From: Microvirga calopogonii
GTDB lineage: Bacteria; Pseudomonadota; Alphaproteobacteria; Rhizobiales; Beijerinckiaceae
Assembly (NCBI RefSeq): GCF_003347665.1
Contig: NZ_QDGA01000001.1
Coordinates: 62,001 to 126,000 of the forward strand
Length of the DNA stretch: 64,000 nucleotides
Direction: 5' to 3'
The position numbers were made by a program, and so were the translations under genes. The notes under the pieces were generated by a model that saw nothing but the letters and a program-made list of their open reading frames with translations, was not told where the DNA came from and ran no database searches. Positions 8,089 through 16,265 of this stretch are shown one piece after another. Within the stretch, counting starts at the first letter, position 1, and every line of letters begins with the position of its first letter.

Positions 8089-9051
8089 CTAACTATTCAG
8101 GAGAGAGAAGATCTTGTCGCGGTCGAAATTGGCGCCGCAGAGTACGACGACGTTCTTCTGTCCCTTGCAGCTTTCGGCAACCTTGAGGAATCCAGCCAGA
8201 GCGAGAGCCGCTGCACCCTCGACGATCTGGTTTTCCTTGAAGGCCAGATCCTTGAGAGCGCCGGCAATCTCGGCCTCCGTGCATGTCACGATCTCGTCGA
8301 TGACGGACATGGCCAGCGGCAGGGTCATGCTGTCCTCGTCCATGCCGCCGGCAACGCCGTCGGCCAGCGTATCGAGATGCTCGGTCTCGACCACGCGGCC
8401 CGCCGCAATCGACGCCGCAAGCGCGGCCGAATTCCGAGCCGCCACGCCGAAGACCCGCGTTTGCGGACTGAAGCTCTTGAGCACGGAGCCGATGCCGCCG
8501 ATCAGTCCACCGCCGCCCATGGCGATGAACACATTGTCGATGCTCTCGGCCTGCTCCAACAACTCCAGCCCTATGGTCCCCTGCCCGGCCACGATCTCGG
8601 GATCGTTGTAGGGCGAGACATAGACGAGACCGCGCGAAGCGGCCTCCTGCTGGGCATGAAGTTCCGCGAGACCGCTTTCCGCGCCATGCAGGATCACATC
8701 GACGTTGTACGAACGGATCCGCTCGAGCTTCGCCTGGGCGACGTTTTCAGGCAGCACGACGGTCAAAGCCTGGCCGATGGAACTGGCGGCCTGCGCCGAT
8801 GCGATGCCGTGGTTGCCGGACGACGCGGTGATGACCGCGCTGTCGAGTCCGAGCGCCGTCATCTTGCTCGCGGCTCCCCGGATCTTGAACGAGCCCGTGA
8901 GCTGAAAATTCTCGGCCTTGAAGGAAACGGACGATCCTGTCTCATGGCCGATCCTGCGGGATGGCAGCAGGGGAGTCTCGAAGATATGCGGACGGATGCG
9001 CCGACGCGCTTGAACCGACCGCGCCGCAGACTCGAAAACGATGCTGTTCAT
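8089..9051 (-). CDS. PLP-dependent threonine/serine dehydratase family enzyme (EutB/BhcB-like)
   Basis: This fold-type II PLP enzyme of 320 residues has the Schiff-base lysine in GSFKIRGA (Lys56), the substrate loop SSGNHG (77-82) and the phosphate-binding glycine loop MGGGGLIGG in the middle. There is no C-terminal regulatory ACT domain, so it is the catabolic type. Members dehydrate beta-hydroxy amino acids to the enamine/imine. The ATG overlaps the stop of the upstream M20 gene as ATGA and has a good ribosome site (AAAGGAG). The next gene is an ornithine-cyclodeaminase-family reductase. This pairing is known from EutB-EutC and BhcB-BhcD; no other ectoine or beta-hydroxyaspartate genes are present. 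Confidence 0.85.
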   Translation of the reverse strand: MNSIVFESAARSVQARRRIRPHIFETPLLPSRRIGHETGSSVSFKAENFQLTGSFKIRGAASKMTALGLDSAVITASSGNHGIASAQAASSIGQALTVVLPENVAQAKLERIRSYNVDVILHGAESGLAELHAQQEAASRGLVYVSPYNDPEIVAGQGTIGLELLEQAESIDNVFIAMGGGGLIGGIGSVLKSFSPQTRVFGVAARNSAALAASIAAGRVVETEHLDTLADGVAGGMDEDSMTLPLAMSVIDEIVTCTEAEIAGALKDLAFKENQIVEGAAALALAGFLKVAESCKGQKNVVVLCGANFDRDKIFSLLNS

Positions 9052-10433
9052 GGCGTATCTCCTTTCATCGGAGAAGTCTCACGCGACCTGATGCCGCTCG
9101 CGCGTTCCGAAAGCCTCTGAAAGAGCGCAGCGGAGCAGGTGATCATCGCCTCGAACTGCTCGACGATGATGTTCTCGTTCGGGGAGTGGAGCATGGCCCC
9201 GTGATGGGTGATGCCGATGCCGACGATGCTTGCGCCGAGTTGCTCGACGAAGGGGTGCGACGTGCCGGAGGCGGGCGAACTCGGCTGCACGATGACAGGT
9301 TGTCCGAAATGCCGCTCCAGAAGCTCTCTCGCATCCTGAATGAACCAGTGATCCGTCGCTGAACGTACGGGTCTCACATTGGCATCGTGGACGATCAGCT
9401 CGATATCCTCGAAACCGTGCCGGTCGAGATGGGCGCGAAGAAGGCTGACGACCTGCTGCGGATCCTGGTCGGGCACGAGGCGAAAATCGATCTTGACGGA
9501 ACCCTCGGACGGCAGCACCGTCTTGGCGCCCTCGCCCGCATAGCCGCCGGAGAAGCCGTTGACGTTCATGCACGGCGCGAAGTTCATCGCCTCGTAGAAA
9601 TTGGCCGCGTCGATGCCGTCCAGAATCCGCTGTCCGCCCGTGGCCTGGACCAGGCTGTCGAACGAGAACGGAGGTTCGCCGGCGAGATCCCGCTCCTGCT
9701 GCGCGGGCTGCCGGATCGTGTCGTAGAATCCGTCGATCAGCACGCGGCCGCTCTTGTCACGCAAGGAAGCGATCGCGGCTGCGAGCCGCCAGAGCGGATT
9801 GTCGAACACCGCTCCCAGGCTTGAATGGAGATCGGCCCTGGCCGTCCTGCAGCGCAGCTCGACGGCCATCACGCCTTTGAAGCCGCAGAGGATGATGGGG
9901 CGGCCGCTCGAATCGATCTCTCCATATTCCCACCAGCAGATCTCGGCCTGCACGCCTGAGAACCGGGCTTTCAGGAACGCCTCGAGCGACGGACTGCCGA
10001 TCTCCTCCTCGCCGTCGACGAGCCAGATGAGCCTGAAGGGCAATGGTCCGGGATGTCGCTCGCGAAACAGACGCCAGCCTTCGAGGCGGCTGACGAATTC
10101 GCCCTTGTCGTCGGCAACGCCGCGTCCATACCAGCGTCCGTCGCGCTCGCTGAGTTCGAACGGAGGACTGTGCCACAAGGAAACCGGCTCCTCGGGCTGC
10201 ACATCGTAATGGTTGTACACGATGACGGTCAGAGGACCGTCGCCGGTCTCACCGACGACGAAGGGGCCGATCTCCCCGGCACAGATCTCCGCCTCGAAAC
10301 CGGATTGTGCCAGCAGGTCGTGCACCGCACGGGCACACTGAGACAGACATTCTCCGCGCGCACTCACGGACGGGATCTCGACGAGGTGCCTCAGATCTTC
10401 GCGCGCTCGCAGCAGATTCTCTTGCGGCAGCAT
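9048..10433 (-). CDS. M20 family metallo-hydrolase (dipeptidase / deacylase)
   Basis: The 461-residue protein has the M20 metal-site motifs: YNHYDVQP near 75 (His, Asp), RGVADDKGE near 105 (bridging Asp), WLVDGEEEIGSPS near 140 (catalytic Glu-Glu) and HSPNEN near the C terminus (last His ligand). The dimerisation domain sits between (FKGVMAVELRCRTARADLHS). Family members cut dipeptides or N-acyl amino acids in the cytoplasm. I used the ATG at 10433, preceded by AAGG that overlaps the stop of the upstream aminotransferase. It would release the amino acid metabolised by the neighbouring enzymes, which is inference. Confidence 0.85.
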   Translation of the reverse strand: MLPQENLLRAREDLRHLVEIPSVSARGECLSQCARAVHDLLAQSGFEAEICAGEIGPFVVGETGDGPLTVIVYNHYDVQPEEPVSLWHSPPFELSERDGRWYGRGVADDKGEFVSRLEGWRLFRERHPGPLPFRLIWLVDGEEEIGSPSLEAFLKARFSGVQAEICWWEYGEIDSSGRPIILCGFKGVMAVELRCRTARADLHSSLGAVFDNPLWRLAAAIASLRDKSGRVLIDGFYDTIRQPAQQERDLAGEPPFSFDSLVQATGGQRILDGIDAANFYEAMNFAPCMNVNGFSGGYAGEGAKTVLPSEGSVKIDFRLVPDQDPQQVVSLLRAHLDRHGFEDIELIVHDANVRPVRSATDHWFIQDARELLERHFGQPVIVQPSSPASGTSHPFVEQLGASIVGIGITHHGAMLHSPNENIIVEQFEAMITCSAALFQRLSERASGIRSRETSPMKGDTP

Positions 10434-10443
10434 CGGTTGCGCC

Positions 10444-11556
10444 TTAGGCAATGCCGTGCCGGGACAGGAAAGTGTCGAGGCGGGCCAATCCTTCCACCAG
10501 ATGCTCGGTCTTCACGCCGATGCCGATGCGGATGTGGTTCTCGATTCCGAACCAGCTTCCGGCAACGACGAAGACGCTCTCCTCTTCCCGCAGCCGGTTC
10601 GACAGATCCTCGGACGACATTTCGAAATCGTAGCGGAGAAAGGCCATGCCGCCGGCAGCGGGGCGCTGCCAGGACCAACGGTTCCGCTTCTCGACCCAGC
10701 GCTCGACGATGTCGGCATTCTCGCGCAACAGGGCTCGCCCCCGCGCAAGGATGCGCTCGCGGTTCTTCGCCTCCATGACGGACGCTCCGAGGATCTGGCT
10801 CAGAATCCCGCTGCCGATGGTCGTGTAATCCTGCCTCTCGGCGGCCGCCTCGATCACCTCTTCGGGTCCGACGATCCAGCCGAGACGCAAGCCCGGACAT
10901 GCGAAGGATTTCGACAGGCTGCTCGTGACGATGACGCGCGGATACTCTCCATAGAAGGTTTCCGTCTCCGCTCCGTCGATCTCGCCGCCGCGATAGATTT
11001 CATCGACCAGAAGCCAGGCACCAGCGTCCTGTGCGGCGCCGAGCAGCGCCTCGCGGCTCCTGCGCGACAGGACGGCACCCGTAGGGTTGCCGGGATTGGT
11101 GATCGCAATCAGCTTCACGCCATCCGTCGCCTCCGCCAGGGCCACAGGATCGACCTGCCAGCCCTGGTCGGCCAACAGCGGAAGGCGCTGGACGTTCATG
11201 CCGAGCGCGCGCCCGAGACCGTCCACCTGCATGAAGTTGGGAACCGCGAAGAGCACCTTGTCGCCGGGATCGATCATCGCCATCAGGGTGATCATCGTCG
11301 CCTCGGAAGAGCCGTTCGTCACCAGCACGTTCGACGCGGCCGCGCCCGGGTACCAGTTGGCGATAGCGTTCCTGAGATCCGGGCGCCCGTCCGTCCAGCC
11401 ATAGCCGAGCGGCTGGCGCAGAAGCGCCTGAGCCGCGTCCGCCGGCAGGATTTCTTCGATGGTGCAGGGATGCACCCCGCTCTCGGTCAGGTTGATCTCG
11501 ACGCCGTTCTCGAACAGCGTCTGGCTCCGCTCCATCAGGAAGGTATCGAACTGCAC
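10444..11556 (-). CDS. Class I/II PLP aminotransferase (first of a divergent paralogous pair)
   Basis: This 370-residue fold-type I aminotransferase has NPGNPTG (154-160), the Asp of LLVDEIY (185) and the PLP lysine in SSLSKSF (Lys216). The start is GTG at 11556, with GGAG upstream; this gives the same length and N-terminal alignment (SGVHP, then GYGWT-GR) as the divergently transcribed paralogue at 11745. Frames reaching to 11655 are open but unsupported. It heads a four-gene run (aminotransferase, M20 hydrolase, dehydratase, imine reductase). The family annotation often seen for such proteins is aspartate/capreomycidine-synthase-like; the true substrate is unknown. Confidence 0.85.
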   Translation of the reverse strand: MQFDTFLMERSQTLFENGVEINLTESGVHPCTIEEILPADAAQALLRQPLGYGWTDGRPDLRNAIANWYPGAAASNVLVTNGSSEATMITLMAMIDPGDKVLFAVPNFMQVDGLGRALGMNVQRLPLLADQGWQVDPVALAEATDGVKLIAITNPGNPTGAVLSRRSREALLGAAQDAGAWLLVDEIYRGGEIDGAETETFYGEYPRVIVTSSLSKSFACPGLRLGWIVGPEEVIEAAAERQDYTTIGSGILSQILGASVMEAKNRERILARGRALLRENADIVERWVEKRNRWSWQRPAAGGMAFLRYDFEMSSEDLSNRLREEESVFVVAGSWFGIENHIRIGIGVKTEHLVEGLARLDTFLSRHGIA

Positions 11557-11744
11557 CCAAATGCTCCAATCCGGAAATGGGGTCGAGGTAAGCATAGAGA
11601 ACGGCCGCGCCACTGCGTTGCCGGGCGAGCGGCAGGGGCGGACCATGGCAGGCACACAGTTGAACCGTCAAGTCCAATTTGGACTATGAAGTCTATTTTC
11701 GAGATGGTAAGACCCCGCGAACCATTTCAAAGTCGGGGATCGCC
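11557..11744. promoter_or_regulatory. Divergent promoter region between the paired aminotransferase genes
   Basis: This 188-base region must drive both arms of the amino-acid cluster. Reading rightward, a TTGAAC hexamer at about 11660 and a TATGAA hexamer at about 11685 resemble -35 and -10 boxes, and a 15-bp palindrome (listed separately) lies between them. Confidence 0.5.
11671..11685. promoter_or_regulatory. Candidate operator palindrome
   Basis: AGTCCAA-T-TTGGACT is a perfect 7-bp inverted repeat around one central base. It lies between promoter-like hexamers of the rightward transcript, where a bound repressor would block polymerase. The cluster's own YheO/DauR-type regulator is the obvious candidate to bind it. 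A shorter overlapping repeat GACT-N4-AGTC follows at about 11682-11693. Confidence 0.5.
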
Positions 11745-12860
11745 ATGAAGATCGAAGAGTTCACGCTCGAGCGCATTCAATCGCTCTATGAGAACACGGT
11801 TGAGTACAACCTGTCCGACAGCGGCGTGCATCCCTACTCCCTGCGTGAGCTTCTGACGCCCGAACAGCAGAGCCAGGTGCTCGACGTCGAACTCGGCTAT
11901 GGCTGGACCAACGGCCGCGTTGAATTGCGGCGGGCCATCGCCAATCTGCATCCCAACCGTAATCCGGACCACGTGATGGTCACCAACGGCTCGGCCGAGG
12001 CTAATTTTCTTCTCGTGATGTCGCTTCTCGAGCCTGGAGACGAACTTGTCGTCTTCGTGCCAAACTACCTGCAGATCTGGGGCCTGGCCCGGGCCATCGG
12101 CGTGACCGTCAAGGAGGTCCTGCTGCGCGAGGAACTCGGGTGGACGCCGGATCTCGACGATGTGCGCAAGGCCGTCACGAGCCGCACGAAGATGATGACA
12201 ATCTGCAACCCCAACAACCCGACCGGCGCCGTCCTGTCGCGCGAGACGATGGACGGACTCGTGGCCATCGCCCGGGAGCACGGCATTTATCTCCATGCGG
12301 ACGAAGTCTATAAGGGCGCCGAACTCGATCAGGATGAGCCTCCGAGCTTCGCGGATCTCTACGAGAAAGCCATCATCACGAGCGGGCTGTCGAAGGCGAT
12401 GGCGCTTCCCGGCCTGCGCATCGGCTGGCTCGTCGGCCCGGTCGAGGAGATCTACACGTCCTGGCAGCGCAAGGACTACACCTCGATCACGACGGGCGCG
12501 GTGAGCGAGTTCGTGGCGGAGATCGCCGTGCAGCCGGCCAAGCGACAGGAAATCCTCTCCCGCAGCAAGCGCATCCTGCGCGAGAACCTCGCCCTGCTGC
12601 AGCGCTGGATCGACGCCAACGGCGACCTCTTCTCCTTCGTGCCTCCCAAGGCCGGCGGCATGGCCTTCATCCGCTATGCCACGCCGATGAACTCGACCGA
12701 GCTGGTGCATCGCCTGCGCGAGGAGCGCGGCATTATGCTTCTCCCTGGCGATGTGTACGGCATGGATCGTTACATCAGGGTCGGCATCGGCGCTCCCGCC
12801 CACCATCTGGAAGCGGGATTGGAACGGCTTGCCGCCTTCGTGCGTGCGCAGGCTGCATGA
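11745..12860 (+). CDS. Class I/II PLP aminotransferase (second of the divergent pair)
   Basis: The 371-residue protein has NPNNPTG (155-161), Asp186 in HADEVY and the PLP lysine 217 in SGLSKAM. It aligns without large gaps to the leftward paralogue, sharing SGVHP near 30 and GYGWTNGR near 51-58, so the two arose by duplication, yet many substrate-loop residues differ. The ATG at 11745 has GGGGA upstream. Its last four bases overlap the start of the regulator gene (ATGA), implying translational coupling. Two aminotransferases in one cluster may act on different amino donors or on successive intermediates. Confidence 0.85.
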   Translation: MKIEEFTLERIQSLYENTVEYNLSDSGVHPYSLRELLTPEQQSQVLDVELGYGWTNGRVELRRAIANLHPNRNPDHVMVTNGSAEANFLLVMSLLEPGDELVVFVPNYLQIWGLARAIGVTVKEVLLREELGWTPDLDDVRKAVTSRTKMMTICNPNNPTGAVLSRETMDGLVAIAREHGIYLHADEVYKGAELDQDEPPSFADLYEKAIITSGLSKAMALPGLRIGWLVGPVEEIYTSWQRKDYTSITTGAVSEFVAEIAVQPAKRQEILSRSKRILRENLALLQRWIDANGDLFSFVPPKAGGMAFIRYATPMNSTELVHRLREERGIMLLPGDVYGMDRYIRVGIGAPAHHLEAGLERLAAFVRAQAA

Positions 12861-13498
12861 GCCGCGCGCGCAAAGCCGCGGCGAAGGCGGCGCTCTCGCC
12901 TGAACTGGCGAGCTATGCGCCTGTCTGCGACGCCATCGCCCTGCTCTTCCAGCCTTATGCGGAAGTGGTGCTCCACGATCTTTCGACCGAGACCGTGGTG
13001 CACCTCTCCAATCCGTTCTCGAAGCGCGAACTCGGCGAGCCATCGCTTCTGCACGAGATCGACTTCAAGCCGACCGACATCATCATCGGGCCTTACGAGA
13101 AGGTGAATTGGGACGGGCGGCGCATCAAGTCGGTCAGCGCCGTATTGCGTGTGCATGAAAGGGCCATCGGCATTCTCTGCATCAATGTGGACGTCTCGCA
13201 TTTCCATGCCGTCATGCAGACGCTGACCGCGCTCGTCGCCGTGCCTCAATCGCCCGAGAAGCCGGCTTCGCTGTTCAAGGAAGACTGGCACGAACGCATC
13301 AACGAATACATCCAGTCCTGGACCCGCGAACGCGGGCTAACCATCGCCGAGATGAGCCGCGCGCAGAAGCAGCGGCTCGTCACCGATCTTGCCGGTGACG
13401 GCGCCTTCGGAGGGCGCAATGCGGCCGCCTATATCTCGCGCGTGTTGGGCCTGGGGCGCGCTACCGTCTACAATTACCTCAAGAAGGATCAGGCCTGA
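12857..13498 (+). CDS. YheO/DauR-type transcriptional regulator (PAS-like + HTH)
   Basis: The 213-residue protein has an N-terminal YheO-like PAS/sensor domain (about 20-120; VVLHDLS, HLSNPFSKRELGEPS, LCINVDVS) and a C-terminal helix-turn-helix (about 165-210; NAAAYISRVLGLGRATVYNY). The same architecture is found in DauR, the D-arginine utilisation repressor of Pseudomonas, which controls an ornithine-cyclodeaminase-family gene. It overlaps the aminotransferase gene by 4 bases, so it is cotranscribed and probably autoregulated. It likely senses the amino acid degraded by this cluster. Its 3' end overlaps the convergent inositol-monophosphatase-like gene by 10 bases. Confidence 0.85.
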   Translation: MSRARKAAAKAALSPELASYAPVCDAIALLFQPYAEVVLHDLSTETVVHLSNPFSKRELGEPSLLHEIDFKPTDIIIGPYEKVNWDGRRIKSVSAVLRVHERAIGILCINVDVSHFHAVMQTLTALVAVPQSPEKPASLFKEDWHERINEYIQSWTRERGLTIAEMSRAQKQRLVTDLAGDGAFGGRNAAAYISRVLGLGRATVYNYLKKDQA

Positions 13499-14319
13499 GG
13501 AAGCAGCGCATCACGGATCGCTTTCCAGCTTTCCTGGTCCGGCGCGCTGATGAGACCGCCGCCGCGATTGACCGGGCGGTAGGGCGAACCGTCGAAATGC
13601 GCCGTGTAACCGCCGGCCTCGCGATGAATCAGCCAGCCGGCCGCATGGTCCCACGGCATCACGCTCGACGAGAACGAGAAGTGCATGTGACCGGCGGCGG
13701 TCTGGCGATAGGTATGCGCCGCGCAGCGCAGGTCCGCCGCCATGGCGACTTTGGGCAGATTGGCCGTCACCACGGGGCGAAGGTCTTCCGGCAGGTAGCG
13801 CCACGAGACATTGCCTGCCATCTGCGACAGGGGTGCCTGCGCGGCAACCTGGAGCGGACTGGTGCTGCCGTCGGTGCGCTGAATCCACGCGCCCTCGCCA
13901 CGAACGGCCATGGACCAATCGTCGGAAATCGGATCCAGGATCACGCCGCAGACAATCTCGCCCCTGATCAGACCAGCCGCCATCACGCCGAAGAGCGGAA
14001 GGCCCGAGGCAAAGTTCAGCGTGCCGTCGACGGGATCGAGAATGAAGGCGAGTTCGGCTTGCCCAAGACCGTCGAGCAGGCTCGCATCCCGGCTGACGCC
14101 TTCCTCGCCGACGACGAGCGCTCCCGAAAACCGGCGCAGGAGCTCGGCCTCGATGGCGCGCTCGGCCGCCTCGTCCGCATCCGTCACGAGGTCAAGCTGC
14201 GAGGACTTGGTCCTGATCGCGTCGGCCGACAGGTTCCGGAACCGCGGCAGGATCTCGGCTTGAGCCGCCGTCCTGAGGATCTCCGCAACGGCGAGTGCAT
14301 CGGCTCGGGTGAAGGTCAT
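13489..14319 (-). CDS. Inositol monophosphatase family protein
   Basis: This Mg2+-dependent phosphatase-fold protein has 276 residues. Motifs are GEEG at 71-74, DPVDGTLN at 95-102 (metal-binding Asp residues) and PWDHAAGWLIHREAGG near 225. The family includes inositol-1-phosphatase, histidinol-phosphatase HisN, CysQ and fructose-1,6-bisphosphatase-like enzymes; sequence alone does not choose between them. The gene stands alone, converging on the regulator gene with a 10-base overlap, and the next gene on its own strand is an aldo/keto reductase 32 bases upstream. Confidence 0.85.
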   Translation of the reverse strand: MTFTRADALAVAEILRTAAQAEILPRFRNLSADAIRTKSSQLDLVTDADEAAERAIEAELLRRFSGALVVGEEGVSRDASLLDGLGQAELAFILDPVDGTLNFASGLPLFGVMAAGLIRGEIVCGVILDPISDDWSMAVRGEGAWIQRTDGSTSPLQVAAQAPLSQMAGNVSWRYLPEDLRPVVTANLPKVAMAADLRCAAHTYRQTAAGHMHFSFSSSVMPWDHAAGWLIHREAGGYTAHFDGSPYRPVNRGGGLISAPDQESWKAIRDALLPQA

Positions 14320-14351
14320 GGGCTTGTCGTGTCCTGCAGTTTCGCAACGGG

Positions 14352-15188
14352 TCAGATCATTTCGAGCGGGCGCTTGCGCCGGGGCGGAGGAAACTCTGAA
14401 TCAATGGCCTCAAGATCCTCCCGATCAAGCTGGATCTCAAGCGCTCGGTGATTGTCCCGCACGTGATCCACGCTCGAGGCCTTCGGAATCGCGATCACGT
14501 CAGGCCTCCGCAGAAGCCAGGCCAGGGCGATCTGGAACAGGCTCGCGCCATGTTTCTTCCTGATATTCTCCAGGACTTGGCTGCGTGGGAGCCTGCCCTG
14601 TTCGATCGGGCTGTAGGCCATGAGCGGCATTTGATGCTCTTGCATCCAGGGGATGAGATCGAATTCCGGCCCTCTCCGGCTCATGTTGTAAAGCACCTGA
14701 TTGGTGGTGCAGTTTGCCCCCTCCGGAATCGCGAGCAGCTCCTCCATGTCTTCGGTGTCGAAGTTGCTGACGCCCCAGTGACGGATCTTCCCGGCACGGC
14801 GAAGCTCCTCGAATCCGGCAACGGTTTCCTCCAACGGCACGCCGCCGCGCCAATGCAGGAGGTAGAGATCCAACCGGTCCGTCTTCAAACGCCTGAGGCT
14901 GCGCTCGCAGGCCTGCAGCACGCCCTGGCGGCTCGCATTGTGAGGATAGACCTTGCTCACGAGGAAGAGCCGGTCGCGTTGCCCGGCGAGCGCCTCCGCA
15001 ACGAGTTCCTCGGCGGCGCCCTCGCCATACATTTCGGCCGTGTCGACGAGCGTCATGCCAAGCTCGACGCCGAGACGGAGCGCCTCGATCTCCTGCGCCC
15101 GGCGACTCGCCGTCTCGGCCATCTTCCAGGTTCCCTGCCCGAGAGCCGGAACGGCTTCACCACCCGGCAGCATCACTTCAAGGCTCAT
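14352..15188 (-). CDS. Aldo/keto reductase
   Basis: This is a 278-residue TIM-barrel NADPH-dependent oxidoreductase. The catalytic tetrad is visible: Asp49 (LVDTAEMYG), Tyr54, Lys79 (LVSKVYPHN) and His112 (LYLLHWRG). C-terminal cofactor residues appear in IAIPKASSVDHVRDN. The ATG at 15188 has GGAGG 7 bases upstream; an earlier in-frame start lacks this. Members reduce a wide range of aldehydes and ketones, and nothing nearby identifies the substrate. It may be cotranscribed with the following phosphatase-family gene. Confidence 0.9.
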   Translation of the reverse strand: MSLEVMLPGGEAVPALGQGTWKMAETASRRAQEIEALRLGVELGMTLVDTAEMYGEGAAEELVAEALAGQRDRLFLVSKVYPHNASRQGVLQACERSLRRLKTDRLDLYLLHWRGGVPLEETVAGFEELRRAGKIRHWGVSNFDTEDMEELLAIPEGANCTTNQVLYNMSRRGPEFDLIPWMQEHQMPLMAYSPIEQGRLPRSQVLENIRKKHGASLFQIALAWLLRRPDVIAIPKASSVDHVRDNHRALEIQLDREDLEAIDSEFPPPRRKRPLEMI

Positions 15189-15284
15189 GTCTCGACCTCC
15201 GCCTGGAGCGATCTTCGCTCGGAAACCGCATGACTGCTCGTGAGAACGGCGCAGTGCCAAGCAAGTTTCATGGCGTTCGGACGA

Positions 15285-16265
15285 TCACTGCAGGCGCGGT
15301 CCCTTCATGAAGCGCCCCCGGTCGGCGGATCGAACCGTCACGTCGAACATGTCTCCTTCCCGCTCGAGCGTGAGCGGGACATCGACGCCCGCGGCGCCCA
15401 GTGCCCAGATGGCGCGATAAAATTCCGCGAGTGAGGTCACCGTTTGGCCGGCTACCGCATGGATCTGATCGCCGGCCCTCAAGCCCGCCCGCTGCGCCGG
15501 AGCGTCGCCAGCCAAGCCGATGACCGTGATCTGATCGTCCTCCGCCTCTGCGACATAGAATCCGAGCCATGGCCGCGGTTTGCTCTTGGTCCGTCCGAGG
15601 GTCAGGAGATCGTCGAGGATCGGCTTCAGAAGGTCGATCGGCACGCTCATGTTGAGAGGCACCACGGTACCCCCGGATGCCTGATGCTGGAGCTGGAGCG
15701 AGCCGATGCCGACGAGATCCCCACGGGGCCCGATCAGGGCCGTGCCGCCCCAATTGGGATGGGCCGGCGCGGTAAAGATGGCGGGATCGATGAGATATTC
15801 CCAATACCCGGCGAATTCCTGGCAGGCGACGACCTGTGCGGCGAGGGAATGGCTTTGCCCGCCGCTCCCGCCGATGACCACCTGATCCCCTGGGTGCAGA
15901 TGGCGGGAATCGCCTAGGGCCAACACCGGCAGGCCCAGAGGTTCGAGCGCCTGCACCAGCCCGAAACCGCTTTCATAATCGTATGCGAGCACATGGGCCT
16001 GAACGACTCGGCCCTTGTTGGTGGTCAGCCAGACCTCCTCGGCTTCGGCAATCAGGTAGCCGATAGTGACGACGAGGCCGTCATCCCGGATGACGACGCC
16101 CTGCCCGGCCCGTTCCGTTCCGAGTGTTTCGGCCGTGAAGGCATCGTCCGGAACCCTTGCCCTCAGAGAGACAATAGCCGCGAGAGCATCCTTGAGGTCA
16201 TAGCCGAGTGTCCTCGGATCAGGCTGGTATTCAGGAGGGATTTCCCACTCTTCGGGTGATTGCAT
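15285..16265 (-). CDS. HtrA/DegP-like trypsin fold + PDZ protein lacking the catalytic triad
   Basis: The 326-residue protein follows the S1C (HtrA) layout: a trypsin-like domain (about 25-225) and one PDZ domain (about 235-315; APAQRAGLRAGDQI). All three catalytic positions are replaced. The segment matching VTNNHVV reads VTIGYLI (Tyr70 for His), the one matching RTDLALL reads ESGFGLV (Gly100 for Asp), and the one matching GNSGGPL reads NWGGTAL (Trp172 for Ser). It therefore should not be a protease. No signal peptide is visible, so it may be cytoplasmic. The ATG at 16265 has GAGGAG upstream. A scaffold or chaperone role is possible but unproven. Confidence 0.8.
   Translation of the reverse strand: MQSPEEWEIPPEYQPDPRTLGYDLKDALAAIVSLRARVPDDAFTAETLGTERAGQGVVIRDDGLVVTIGYLIAEAEEVWLTTNKGRVVQAHVLAYDYESGFGLVQALEPLGLPVLALGDSRHLHPGDQVVIGGSGGQSHSLAAQVVACQEFAGYWEYLIDPAIFTAPAHPNWGGTALIGPRGDLVGIGSLQLQHQASGGTVVPLNMSVPIDLLKPILDDLLTLGRTKSKPRPWLGFYVAEAEDDQITVIGLAGDAPAQRAGLRAGDQIHAVAGQTVTSLAEFYRAIWALGAAGVDVPLTLEREGDMFDVTVRSADRGRFMKGPRLQ

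Noticed and set aside
8089..9051. Naming this gene ilvA (biosynthetic threonine deaminase) or eutB outright
   Set aside because: There is no ACT-type regulatory domain for IlvA, and the wider ectoine-use gene set needed for EutB is absent, so only the family is given.
10456..11748. A 430-codon plus-strand frame opposite the first aminotransferase
   Set aside because: The opposite strand encodes an aminotransferase with all its motifs and correct length; the antisense product has no features.
15285..16265. Annotation as an active S1C serine protease
   Set aside because: All three catalytic residues are replaced at the aligned positions.
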